Origin: Microcaldota archaeon
Lineage (GTDB): Archaea > Micrarchaeota > Micrarchaeia > Micrarchaeales > Micrarchaeaceae
Assembly (NCBI GenBank): GCA_021785805.1
Contig: JAJYEJ010000045.1
Coordinates: 1 to 6,040 of the forward strand
Direction of reading: 5' to 3'
Length of the DNA: 6,040 nucleotides
Shown here: positions 1-4,904 of the stretch, in pieces
Layout: the number at the start of each line of letters is the position of its first letter
How positions within the stretch are numbered: the first letter of the stretch is position 1
Program-made: the position numbers and the translations under genes
The notes under the pieces: model-generated
What the model was told of the DNA's origin: nothing
Database searches by the model: none
The model's input: only the letters and a program-made list of their open reading frames with translations

Positions 1-96
1 CTCCCGATACACTGCTTCTATGTCTTTTATTCGAGGCGGGGTTATGCTTGGCTCCGTGGCTGATTCCGCTACTTTAAGGGCATTCATAGTTTCCAT
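1..96 (-). CDS. N-terminal fragment of an unidentified protein, cut by the left edge
   Basis: Read on the minus strand, an open frame starts with ATG at 96 and stays open to base 1 (32 codons). It begins METMNALKVAESATEPS and continues with a Pro/Arg/Lys/Glu-containing stretch ending VYRE, a composition that looks like real protein. A second ATG at 87 and an in-frame GTG at 123 are alternative starts. I prefer 96 because a TATA-like element at 140-148 would place transcription initiation near 118, giving a leader of about 22 bases. No clear Shine-Dalgarno sequence is visible. I do not recognise the family and assign no function. It is divergent from the uL29 gene and shares its upstream region. 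That it is coding is moderately likely; its identity is unknown. Confidence 0.5.
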   Translation of the reverse strand, partial: METMNALKVAESATEPSITPPRIKDIEAVYRE

Positions 97-133
97 CCGA
101 CAAAGGATATTTTGGTCTGGCACCAGTGTGTTG

Positions 134-159
134 TTCCATATATTTATATTACTATGGAA
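134..159. repeat. Perfect 7-bp inverted repeat flanking a TATA element (candidate operator)
   Basis: TTCCATA at 134-140 is matched by its exact inverse TATGGAA at 153-159, with a 12-base AT-rich spacer that contains the TATA-like block. Arm centres are 19 bp apart, close to two helical turns, the usual geometry for a dimeric DNA-binding protein. A third copy of TTCCATA lies at 195-201, just after the other TATA element. The repeat is seen directly; its role as an operator is inferred. Confidence 0.4.
138..151 (-). promoter_or_regulatory. TATA-like promoter for the leftward gene
   Basis: The minus strand reads taatataaatatat here, in an AT-only block. Archaeal transcription usually starts about 25 bases downstream of the TATA centre, here near 118, which suits the ATG at 96. 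The block is nearly symmetrical, so on the plus strand it could also serve uL29 with a longer leader. It sits between the arms of the TTCCATA inverted repeat. Confidence 0.45.
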
Positions 160-180
160 TCAAACACTTCTGCGAAAGCC

Positions 181-188
181 TTTAATAT
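181..188 (+). promoter_or_regulatory. TATA-like promoter of the uL29-aIF1 pair
   Basis: The plus strand has tttaatat at 181-188, preceded by purine-rich gcgaaag at 172-178 that could act as a BRE. A start site 25-27 bases downstream would fall near 210, giving an almost leaderless message starting at the GTG at 218. That would explain why no Shine-Dalgarno sequence is visible before this GTG. Confidence 0.45.
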
Positions 189-217
189 CTAGATTTCCAT
201 AAAGCATTGCATAAAAG

Positions 218-430
218 GTGCTTGTTATAAGAATAAGAGACATACGCGCATTGCCCGATAATGCTCTGAAGGGCAAGCTCAACGAACTGAATTTGGAGCT
301 GGCGATAGAGAGAAGGAAGGTCGCTTCGACAGGCGTAGCCAGCAAGGTAGTGAAGACAAGGGAGATAAAGCGCTCCATCGCCAGGATAAAGACGATCCTC
401 AACGAAAGGAAGAGGGGTGCCAAGAAGTAA
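218..430 (+). CDS. rpl29: Large-subunit ribosomal protein uL29 (L29)
   Basis: A 70-residue protein of the small two-helix L29 family, which sits on the large subunit near the peptide exit tunnel. The archaeal pattern is clear: the opening VIRIRDIRAL, then the helical stretch around residues 20-33 ending LELAIERRKV, then the signature ending KRSIARIKTILNERK near residues 51-65 and a basic tail. The length is normal. The start is GTG at 218; it places the conserved N-terminus correctly and fits the TATA element at 181-188 with a very short leader. The TAA stop overlaps the next ATG by one base (TAATG), so aIF1 is probably translated by coupling. In many archaea this gene lies in the large ribosomal protein operon next to uS3; here the neighbour on the left is divergent and unrelated. 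Confidence 0.93.
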   Translation: MLVIRIRDIRALPDNALKGKLNELNLELAIERRKVASTGVASKVVKTREIKRSIARIKTILNERKRGAKK

Positions 431-735
431 TGGCTGATATCTGTCAGAATTGCGGTCTGCCTCTTGAAATATGCGTATGCAAAGTGCTAGACAGGGAGAC
501 CGAGAATAAGATAAAGGTATACGTAAAGAAGAGCAAGTTCGATAAGATAGTCACGGTCGTTTTGGGCATAGGCGCTGATGACGTGGAAAGGACCGCCAAG
601 GAGCTGAAGAGGGCTCTGGCCTGCGGAGGGACCGCGAAGGATGGTACTATAGAGCTCCAAGGGGAGCATAAGGACACGGTGAAGAAGGCGCTTGCGAAGC
701 TCGGTTACAAGGAGTCCAACATAGATGTCGCTTAG
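430..735 (+). CDS. Translation initiation factor aIF1 (SUI1/eIF1 family)
   Basis: A 101-residue protein homologous to eukaryotic eIF1/SUI1. It binds the small ribosomal subunit near the P site and helps discriminate start codons. The N-terminus has a zinc-knuckle-like cluster, CQNCGLPLEICVC (Cys5, 8, 15, 17), common in archaeal members. The SUI1 core follows, with IKVYVKKSKFDKIVTVVLGI and then the hallmark LACGGTAKDGTIELQGEH near residues 63-80, ending with the KKALAKLGY helix. Length is typical. ATG at 430 shares its A with the uL29 stop, and no separate promoter is visible, so the two are probably co-transcribed. The uL29-SUI1 order is the classical archaeal one, but RNase P component 1 and uS17, which often follow, are absent here; a gap and kae1 come next instead. 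Confidence 0.95.
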   Translation: MADICQNCGLPLEICVCKVLDRETENKIKVYVKKSKFDKIVTVVLGIGADDVERTAKELKRALACGGTAKDGTIELQGEHKDTVKKALAKLGYKESNIDVA

Positions 736-793
736 TGCGGCGGGTTTATCTCGAAGCAGACGCTGCCGGAGGTAGGTTTGGGAGTTATAGTAC

Positions 794-826
794 TGACATC
801 CTCCCACGAATAAATCCTATGGGCTT
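794..826 (-). mobile_element. Right-end motif of an IS200/IS605-type (TnpB) element, degenerate
   Basis: On the minus strand, 826 to 794 reads as an AGCCCA half-stem, an AT-rich loop, then GTGGGAGGATGTCA (807-794). This arrangement of a GCCCA...TGGG stem followed directly by GGAGGATGTCA resembles the 3' end of many tnpB-bearing IS605-type elements, where it forms the last hairpin of the omega-RNA before the guide. The paired core is CCCA (823-820) with TGGG (806-803); the inner stem is imperfect, which suggests decay. No intact tnpB or tnpA is present in the window. The family assignment rests on remembered motif resemblance, not on an alignment. Confidence 0.4.
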
Positions 827-997
827 TCTGCCATGCGTTCTGTAACCAATGACATATTCAGCCTGCAGGATGAACGCCGGCATTACGTGATTGTATTCGT
901 ACCGGCCGATTATATCAGCAGTGAGCCAAAACCATCGGGAGAGATGGGGATGGTTCCGTTGGAACGCCCTGCCAAGGCCTCTTTTCCTACCGGTGGA

Positions 998-1016
998 AAA
1001 CCTGTCAAGCAGGTTT
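998..1016. repeat. Perfect hairpin, 7-bp stem and 5-base loop
   Basis: AAACCTG at 998-1004 pairs with CAGGTTT at 1010-1016 around loop tcaag. It lies about 80 bases before kae1 and is not followed by a T tract on either strand, so it does not look like an intrinsic terminator. It overlaps the right arm of a second hairpin, TTTTCC (982-987) with GGAAAA (995-1000), so the two could be alternative folds. Confidence 0.5.
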
Positions 1017-1095
1017 CGACCCTTTTGCCAGGAATCCATAGCCTGCTTTTAGATTTTCTCATCCAATTACCACTGCATTTCCAATCAGGGATAAG

Positions 1096-2073
1096 ATGGC
1101 TATTTTGGGCATAGAGAGCAGTGCGCATACCTTGGGTGTAGGCGTATCCGAGGGTGGGCGCATCCTCGCAAACGAGAAGATGATGTATAAGATAGAGGAT
1201 AAGGGAGTCATACCGGCAAAGGCCGCAGACCTCCATGCGGAGAATGCGCGCATTGCGGTAGAAGCTGCGCTCGGCAAGGCAGGGCTCAGCATCAGGGACA
1301 TCGCCGGAGTCGGCTATACCAAAGGGCCTGGGATGGGGCCATGCCTCCGCGTAGGCCAGCTCATCGCGAGGACCATATCTGTCGACAATTCCATCCCCAT
1401 CACGCAGGTCAACCACGCCGTAGGCCACATCGAGGTCGCGAGACATCTTTCCAGGGCGAAGGACCCTCTTGTAATATATGTGAGCGGCGGGAATTCGCAG
1501 ATACTGGGGCTCGTTGACGCCCCGTTCAGGCATTACCATGTCTTTGGCGAGACGCTCGATATCGGGATCGGCAACATGCTGGATGGGTTTGCCAGGGCTG
1601 CGAAGCTCAACCCTGCATGGGGCTCCTCCGTAGCACGGCTCGCTAAGGGAGGCAGGTACATAGATATGCCGTATACGGTGAAAGGCATGGACTTCACCTT
1701 CACCGGTTTGCTGACCCATGCGACAAACGCGCTTAGGTCGAATCCCCACAGGGATGTCGCATATTCGCTCCAGGAGACCTCCTTCGCCATGCTCTGCGAA
1801 GCCGCTGAACGGGCACTGATGCTGACAGGCAAGAACACAATACTGGTATGCGGAGGCGTGGCGCAGAGCGAGAGGCTCCGGCAGATGGTCAGCACCATGG
1901 CCATATCCCACAGCGTAAGGTCGTTTGTCGCCCCTGATGAATACAATGCAGATAATGGCGCTATGATAGCGCTAGTGGCCGAGAAGATGCTCGACCACGG
2001 CATGGAATGCGCTCTTGCCGATTGCGATATAAACCAGAGATATAGGGTAGACTCTGCAGAGATAAGGTGGTAA
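1096..2073 (+). CDS. kae1: KEOPS subunit Kae1, tRNA threonylcarbamoyladenosine transferase
   Basis: A 325-residue ASKHA-fold protein of the Kae1/TsaD/Qri7 family. As the catalytic subunit of KEOPS it transfers the threonylcarbamoyl group from TC-AMP to A37 of ANN-decoding tRNAs, in the cytoplasm. Visible motifs: N-terminal GIESSAHTLGVG (residues 5-16); KGPGMGPCLRVG (76-87); metal-binding His107 and His111 in NHAVGH; nucleotide-binding YVSGGNSQI (128-136); DIGIGNMLDGFARA (155-168); VCGGVAQSERL (251-261); and NADNGAMIA (284-292), whose Asp286 is the third metal ligand. Length matches archaeal Kae1 without a kinase fusion. The ATG at 1096 gives the conserved MxxLGIES opening; a weak ribosome-binding site (agggat) lies just upstream. 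Its stop is one base before the bud32 start, so the two are surely co-transcribed. Confidence 0.96.
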   Translation: MAILGIESSAHTLGVGVSEGGRILANEKMMYKIEDKGVIPAKAADLHAENARIAVEAALGKAGLSIRDIAGVGYTKGPGMGPCLRVGQLIARTISVDNSIPITQVNHAVGHIEVARHLSRAKDPLVIYVSGGNSQILGLVDAPFRHYHVFGETLDIGIGNMLDGFARAAKLNPAWGSSVARLAKGGRYIDMPYTVKGMDFTFTGLLTHATNALRSNPHRDVAYSLQETSFAMLCEAAERALMLTGKNTILVCGGVAQSERLRQMVSTMAISHSVRSFVAPDEYNADNGAMIALVAEKMLDHGMECALADCDINQRYRVDSAEIRW

Positions 2074-2074
2074 T

Positions 2075-2689
2075 ATGCCATTAGCCGGGATATTGGTAGC
2101 TGAAGGAGCCGAATCAAAGCTGTACTATGCCGATTTTCTTGGCATACCTGCCATAGTGAAGGACAGGGTGCAGAAGGATTACAGGGTGGAGGAACTGGAC
2201 CGTGAGATAAGGACAGTTAGGACGAAGAAAGAGGCAAGGATACTCGCGACAGCTTCGGAAAATGGGTTGAATGTCCCAAGGGTGTTGCTCGTTGAGGACC
2301 ATAGGCTCGTCATGAGTAGGCTGCCGGGGATTACGCTACTGGAACTGATGAGGATGAATGACGTCGCAAAAGAGACGTTTTCAAAGGCAGGGAGGCTTCT
2401 GCAGGGCTTGCACGCGCTCAATATAGCTCATGGGGATTACACCCCGATAAACATCATAGTGGACGTGCACGGGGAGGTGTGGGCGATAGACTTCGGCCTT
2501 GCGGACTTCACCAATTCTGTCGAGGATAAAGCGATAGACCTTATACTGATGAAACGCTCGCTGGACCATGACCAGTTTGCGGAGTTCATGAAAGGGTATT
2601 CAGGCAAAAGCAAGGCTTCGTCTGTGGTAGCAGAGAGAGCCAAAGAGATAGAAAAGCGCGGCAGATATCAAGTTCGGACGCTGGCCTGA
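2075..2689 (+). CDS. bud32: KEOPS subunit Bud32, atypical protein kinase/ATPase
   Basis: A 204-residue member of the Bud32/PRPK family, a minimal kinase fold that binds Kae1 and supports t6A synthesis by ATP hydrolysis. Visible landmarks: AEGAES (residues 9-14), replacing a classical glycine-rich loop; catalytic Lys29 in AIVKDR; Glu53 of helix C in KKEARIL; the hinge region VMSRLPG (79-85); the catalytic loop IAHGDYTPINIIV (117-129) with Asp121 and Asn126; and the DFG motif in AIDFGLADF (137-145) with Asp139. The short basic C-tail EKRGRYQVRTLA resembles the family's conserved Arg-rich end. All key residues are present. Kae1 and Bud32 are fused in some archaea, but here Bud32 has its own ATG one base after the kae1 stop, in a different frame. 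Confidence 0.95.
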   Translation: MPLAGILVAEGAESKLYYADFLGIPAIVKDRVQKDYRVEELDREIRTVRTKKEARILATASENGLNVPRVLLVEDHRLVMSRLPGITLLELMRMNDVAKETFSKAGRLLQGLHALNIAHGDYTPINIIVDVHGEVWAIDFGLADFTNSVEDKAIDLILMKRSLDHDQFAEFMKGYSGKSKASSVVAERAKEIEKRGRYQVRTLA

Positions 2690-2721
2690 CACAAACCCAT
2701 CACTGAATGCGGGGGACTGGG

Positions 2722-3264
2722 CTATCGCTTCGTTTCGCTCTTACCCGCATGCTGATGTGAATCGATAGCCTTAGCATCTGCGAAGAGCTTCTTGAATATC
2801 AGTTTCGACCAGAACGTGTATCCGCCAGGGTTCTTCTCCAACTCCCTTAGGATATCGGATGGGGATTCCCACTTCCAGTCGTCAATCTCTTTTGCATCCG
2901 GTTGCGGAGTGCCGTCATATGTCCCTGTGAAAACATGGTCGTACTCCCATTCCGTCAGTCCGCTCTGAGGATCGGCCGCTTTATATATGAATGAGTAGCG
3001 CTCCTTCAACGGTATATCGAATCCAAATTCCTCCTTCAGCCTTCGGTGTGCCGCGGCGGATACATCCTCGCCTTTTCTTGGATGGCTGCATACCGTATTC
3101 GTCCACAGACCGCCGAAGTGATGCTTCTTTACGGAGCGCAGTTGGAGCAATGACTTGCCGTCTTTGTTAAAGACCACTACGGAGAACGCCCTATGGAGGT
3201 GCCCTCCGTCTTCATGCGCCTTGATCTTTTCCTCAAAGCCTATAGGCTCGTCCTTTTCATTCAC
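2722..3264 (-). CDS. idi: Isopentenyl-diphosphate delta-isomerase, type I (Nudix fold)
   Basis: Interconverts isopentenyl and dimethylallyl diphosphate, supplying the starter for isoprenoid lipid synthesis after the mevalonate pathway; cytosolic and Mg/Mn-dependent. Numbered from GTG 3264 (180 residues), visible motifs are His17 and His24 in KAHEDGGHLHRAF, FGGLWTNTVCSHP with catalytic Cys59 and metal ligand His61, the Nudix-like helix AAHRRLKEEFGF (71-82), and TEWEYDHVF with Glu105 and Glu107, matching the second catalytic and metal site. The C-terminal tail after about residue 165 is variable. The start is uncertain: upstream of the GTG, in frame, AETIILVNEKDEPIG aligns well with the first beta strand of E. 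coli Idi (TEHVILLN), so the real N-terminus is probably upstream, yet no in-frame ATG, GTG or TTG exists before the stop at 3369-3367. It is convergent with bud32. Confidence 0.92.
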   Translation of the reverse strand: MNEKDEPIGFEEKIKAHEDGGHLHRAFSVVVFNKDGKSLLQLRSVKKHHFGGLWTNTVCSHPRKGEDVSAAAHRRLKEEFGFDIPLKERYSFIYKAADPQSGLTEWEYDHVFTGTYDGTPQPDAKEIDDWKWESPSDILRELEKNPGGYTFWSKLIFKKLFADAKAIDSHQHAGKSETKR

Positions 3265-3364
3265 GAGTATTATCGTTTCCGCCGTGTGATCGCCTCTTTG
3301 TATGGTGATGACCCGTCCAGGTCTCGGGGATAGGGTTATCGCATTACAGCTCCTCTTGAAAAGG

Positions 3365-3372
3365 CTTTAAAT
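3365..3372 (-). promoter_or_regulatory. TATA-like promoter for idi
   Basis: The minus strand reads atttaaag at 3372-3365, after the stop of the upstream membrane-protein gene. The predicted start site is near 3344. A purine-rich gaggagc (3354-3348) and an SD-like gaggcgatc (3296-3288) lie downstream, but neither precedes a usual in-frame start codon at normal spacing. Confidence 0.35.
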
Positions 3373-3407
3373 GTTGCCGTCAGGAACGTCGGATCCGTAT
3401 TGCGCCG

Positions 3408-4574
3408 TCATAGCGGAGGATATGCGTTGACCACATCCGCCCCGGCCTCGTCCGGGGCTATCGTCGCGTATGCGGACTTCGACATGACGAGAGTTACGAG
3501 AGCGAATATAGAAACCATCACCAGACCCGCTAGGTAGAAGACCCTGATTACTAGGTACAGATATCCGAAAACGACGATATTGATGACCCCTGCTGCCGTC
3601 CCGTTCCGAATCGCGCTTTTCGATTCCCTCAGTATCGATGCCCCAGCAAGGAAGGATATAAGGCTGAACAGCACCCCTACCAGCATCAGCGTGTTCTGGA
3701 AGTTCGATAAGAGATACGGGATCCATAAAGAGACATCGGTCTTGTACAGTTGCAAAACGGTAGGAAGAAGGGTGTTATATGATGAGTATACGAACATCGG
3801 GAACACCAGGATGAACAGCGTAGCCGATATCATGTTCACCATGCTGTATTTTTCTGCTGTTTGGGTCGTGCTCTTCTCCAACGTCGCCGCTTTTTCCATG
3901 TCGTCAAGGCAGTAGTAGGTACCGTTGTAGTCCATTAGGTCTTCGTAACAGTAAGGGAGATCGTCAGCTGCGCATAACGCATATGCATTACGCCATGGAT
4001 GGATAGTGCAGTTCTTGCCTTTTGCGAGCTTCTTGCTCTTCGACGCGGAGAGTTTGGTGTGCCGCGTTTTCGCAGACGGTACGGAGGTTTCCTCGAATTC
4101 ATTGGGTATTGGGGGTGCCATGCCCGGCTGTGGCGTATTAAGGCTGGCGAGTATGTCGGGGTTTATTTCTGATGCCTTTGATTGGGGTTTTGGTAGAGGA
4201 GGTTGTGGCTGCGGTCTGGGCTTTACCTCCGGAACTGATGGTTTGTACTGCTGTTGGATGTCATTCTGCTTAGGCTGCGGCTGTACAGTCGTAGGCTGTT
4301 GTGGTTTCGGCTGCGGTTGTGGTTGTTGCTGCAACGGCTTCTGGACCTGCGGTTGGACAGGTTGCACTTGAGGCTGAGGCTGAGGCTGTGGTCGCTGGAC
4401 TGGAGTCGCCGCAGCAGCCGGCTGTTGTGGCTGCCGGGTAGCAGGAGCGGTAGCTGTAACAGTAGCCGTGGATTTCTCCTGTACTGGCGTCTGGGGCTTT
4501 TTCTTTTTGGCCTGGGCTCCTTCACGGACCTCGAATATCAAAAGGTCGTCAGGATTTATGGCCATTCCGCTCAC
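3408..4574 (-). CDS. Pro/Gln-rich membrane protein with a B-box-like zinc motif
   Basis: A 388-residue protein of unrecognised family in three parts. Residues 1-20 are a short acidic head; about 30-160 is low-complexity, dominated by Pro and Gln (PQPQ repeats) and probably disordered. Residues 189-222 hold spaced ligands Cys189, His192, Cys201, Asp204, Cys209 and Cys222, resembling a B-box zinc finger that reads CTIHPWRNAYALC and then YCLDD. The C-terminal part has about four hydrophobic segments (roughly 245-265, 292-314, 326-344, 346-366), indicating a multi-pass membrane protein with a large, probably cytosolic, N-terminal arm. The start is GTG 4574, which overlaps the eS26 stop as GTGA and suggests coupled translation; ATG 4565 is an alternative. 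Function unknown; the zinc motif and arm suggest a protein or nucleic-acid contact, which is inference only. Confidence 0.85.
   Translation of the reverse strand: MSGMAINPDDLLIFEVREGAQAKKKKPQTPVQEKSTATVTATAPATRQPQQPAAAATPVQRPQPQPQPQVQPVQPQVQKPLQQQPQPQPKPQQPTTVQPQPKQNDIQQQYKPSVPEVKPRPQPQPPLPKPQSKASEINPDILASLNTPQPGMAPPIPNEFEETSVPSAKTRHTKLSASKSKKLAKGKNCTIHPWRNAYALCAADDLPYCYEDLMDYNGTYYCLDDMEKAATLEKSTTQTAEKYSMVNMISATLFILVFPMFVYSSYNTLLPTVLQLYKTDVSLWIPYLLSNFQNTLMLVGVLFSLISFLAGASILRESKSAIRNGTAAGVINIVVFGYLYLVIRVFYLAGLVMVSIFALVTLVMSKSAYATIAPDEAGADVVNAYPPL
4195..4440. repeat. Low-complexity imperfect Pro-Gln codon repeat inside the membrane-protein gene
   Basis: The plus strand is a run of imperfect ggctgtggttgcggc-type units; on the minus coding strand these are alternating CCN and CAR codons giving PQPQ tracts with interspersed V, K and T. 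Codons vary at third positions, so selection at the protein level seems more likely than recent slippage. It also produces spurious Leu/Arg-rich or Gly/Cys-rich open frames on both strands. Confidence 0.75.
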
Positions 4575-4801
4575 AGTCTATTAGAGTGTTCCATCGCCTG
4601 TCTCTTTTTCTTCTCGAATATGCCTTTGTGCTTTGCGCAGCTTATGCAGTACCATACCTTCCTTCGCTCGAAGAAGCGTACATCTGTAGCGCTCTGAGTG
4701 CCTGTGTTGAAGCTTACAGCCTTCTCGAACGCCACACCTTTGTTTCTTGGGACTTTTCTGCCGCAAGAGTCGCATACTACTTGTGTTTCTTTTCCTCTCA
4801 A
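4571..4801 (-). CDS. rps26e: Small-subunit ribosomal protein eS26
   Basis: A 76-residue zinc-binding protein of the eS26 family, shared by archaea and eukaryotes, located on the small-subunit platform near the mRNA exit and the 16S rRNA 3' end. Evidence: VVCDSCGRKVPRNKGVAF (residues 8-25), matching the family's CxxCGRxVPxDKA signature, and WYCISCAKHKGI (50-61), matching the second CxxC with its trailing His; the four ligands are Cys10, 13, 52 and 55. I choose TTG 4801 as the start: AAGGTG at 4812-4807 gives a Shine-Dalgarno with a 5-base spacer, and the TATA element at 4849-4856 predicts transcription start near 4827. A GTG at 4843 would lie upstream of that. The basic Lys/Arg-rich N-terminal tail of most eS26 proteins is reduced to a few residues. 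The stop overlaps the next gene's GTG. Confidence 0.88.
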   Translation of the reverse strand: MRGKETQVVCDSCGRKVPRNKGVAFEKAVSFNTGTQSATDVRFFERRKVWYCISCAKHKGIFEKKKRQAMEHSNRL

Positions 4802-4812
4802 TGTAGCACCTT
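4802..4812 (-). promoter_or_regulatory. Ribosome-binding site that decides the eS26 TTG start
   Basis: AAGGTG (4812-4807) matches the archaeal anti-Shine-Dalgarno complement GGAGGTGATC and is followed by spacer ctaca and TTG. The in-frame upstream GTG at 4843 and an ATG far upstream (5014, inside the previous gene) have no comparable signal. Confidence 0.55.
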
Positions 4813-4847
4813 GGTTGGTTTTATGACATGGATTAAGGGTCACCCAA

Positions 4848-4856
4848 GATATATAA
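4848..4856 (-). promoter_or_regulatory. TATA box of the eS26-membrane protein operon
   Basis: The minus strand reads ttatatatc at 4856-4848, a close match to the archaeal TATA consensus. Initiation about 26 bases downstream (near 4827) leaves a leader of about 26 bases containing the AAGGTG ribosome-binding site and then the TTG start. It lies between the DUF2341 gene stop (4905) and eS26, so eS26 seems to have its own promoter. Confidence 0.55.
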
Positions 4857-4904
4857 TACCTGATGTAATATCGTGATAAACGCAGGTTCTGATCCGTTTT
4901 GCTC

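Larger units (their letters stand above)
785..1060 (-). ncRNA. Possible omega-RNA or fossil tnpB 3' region in a 360-base gap
   Basis: The gap 736-1095 between aIF1 and kae1 contains no open frame I trust. On the minus strand a weak 84-codon frame (1039-785) runs straight into the right-end motif and ends KPIGFIRGRMSVL, the kind of read-through translation often seen across TnpB element ends. I could not recognise the TnpB zinc ribbon or the RuvC motifs in any frame. Adjacent plus-strand hairpins at 953-965, 982-1000 and 998-1016 show structure expected of an RNA rather than a protein. In this family the guide RNA scaffold overlaps the tnpB 3' end and ends at the right-end motif; a guide would then be read from 793 downwards. 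Whether it is expressed or merely a remnant cannot be told from sequence. Confidence 0.3.

Noticed and set aside
76..139. Short minus-strand ORF from ATG 139 reading MEQHTGARPKYPLSDGN
   Set aside because: It starts inside the TATA-like block, stops after about 21 codons and overlaps the better left-edge frame.
20..202. 60-codon plus-strand frame at the left edge
   Set aside because: It runs across the divergent promoter and opposes a more protein-like minus-strand N-terminus; no ribosome-binding site and odd composition.
998..1016. Hairpin as an intrinsic terminator for aIF1
   Set aside because: No T tract follows it, and it lies more than 260 bases after the aIF1 stop.
833..1114. 93-codon plus-strand frame in the aIF1-kae1 gap
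   Set aside because: No recognisable family and it overlaps the kae1 start. The part around PTGGKPVKQVST falls in the hairpin cluster, better explained as RNA structure or element debris.
910..1911. 333-codon open frame on the minus strand opposite kae1
   Set aside because: It is antisense to a gene with every Kae1 motif; its composition is rich in His, Arg and Cys without recognisable domains, as expected of a shadow frame.
1533..2117. 194-codon minus-strand frame opposite the end of kae1
   Set aside because: Shadow of the conserved Kae1 C-terminal half; Ser/Ala-rich with no motif.
4195..4440. Tandem repeat as a CRISPR-like array or microsatellite
   Set aside because: Units are irregular, there are no spacers, and the pattern is explained by alternating Pro and Gln codons.
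4006..4697. Gly/Cys-rich and Leu/Arg-rich plus-strand frames (4006-4371 and 4254-4697)
   Set aside because: They are other-frame readings of the PQPQ codon repeat on the minus strand; low-complexity artefacts.
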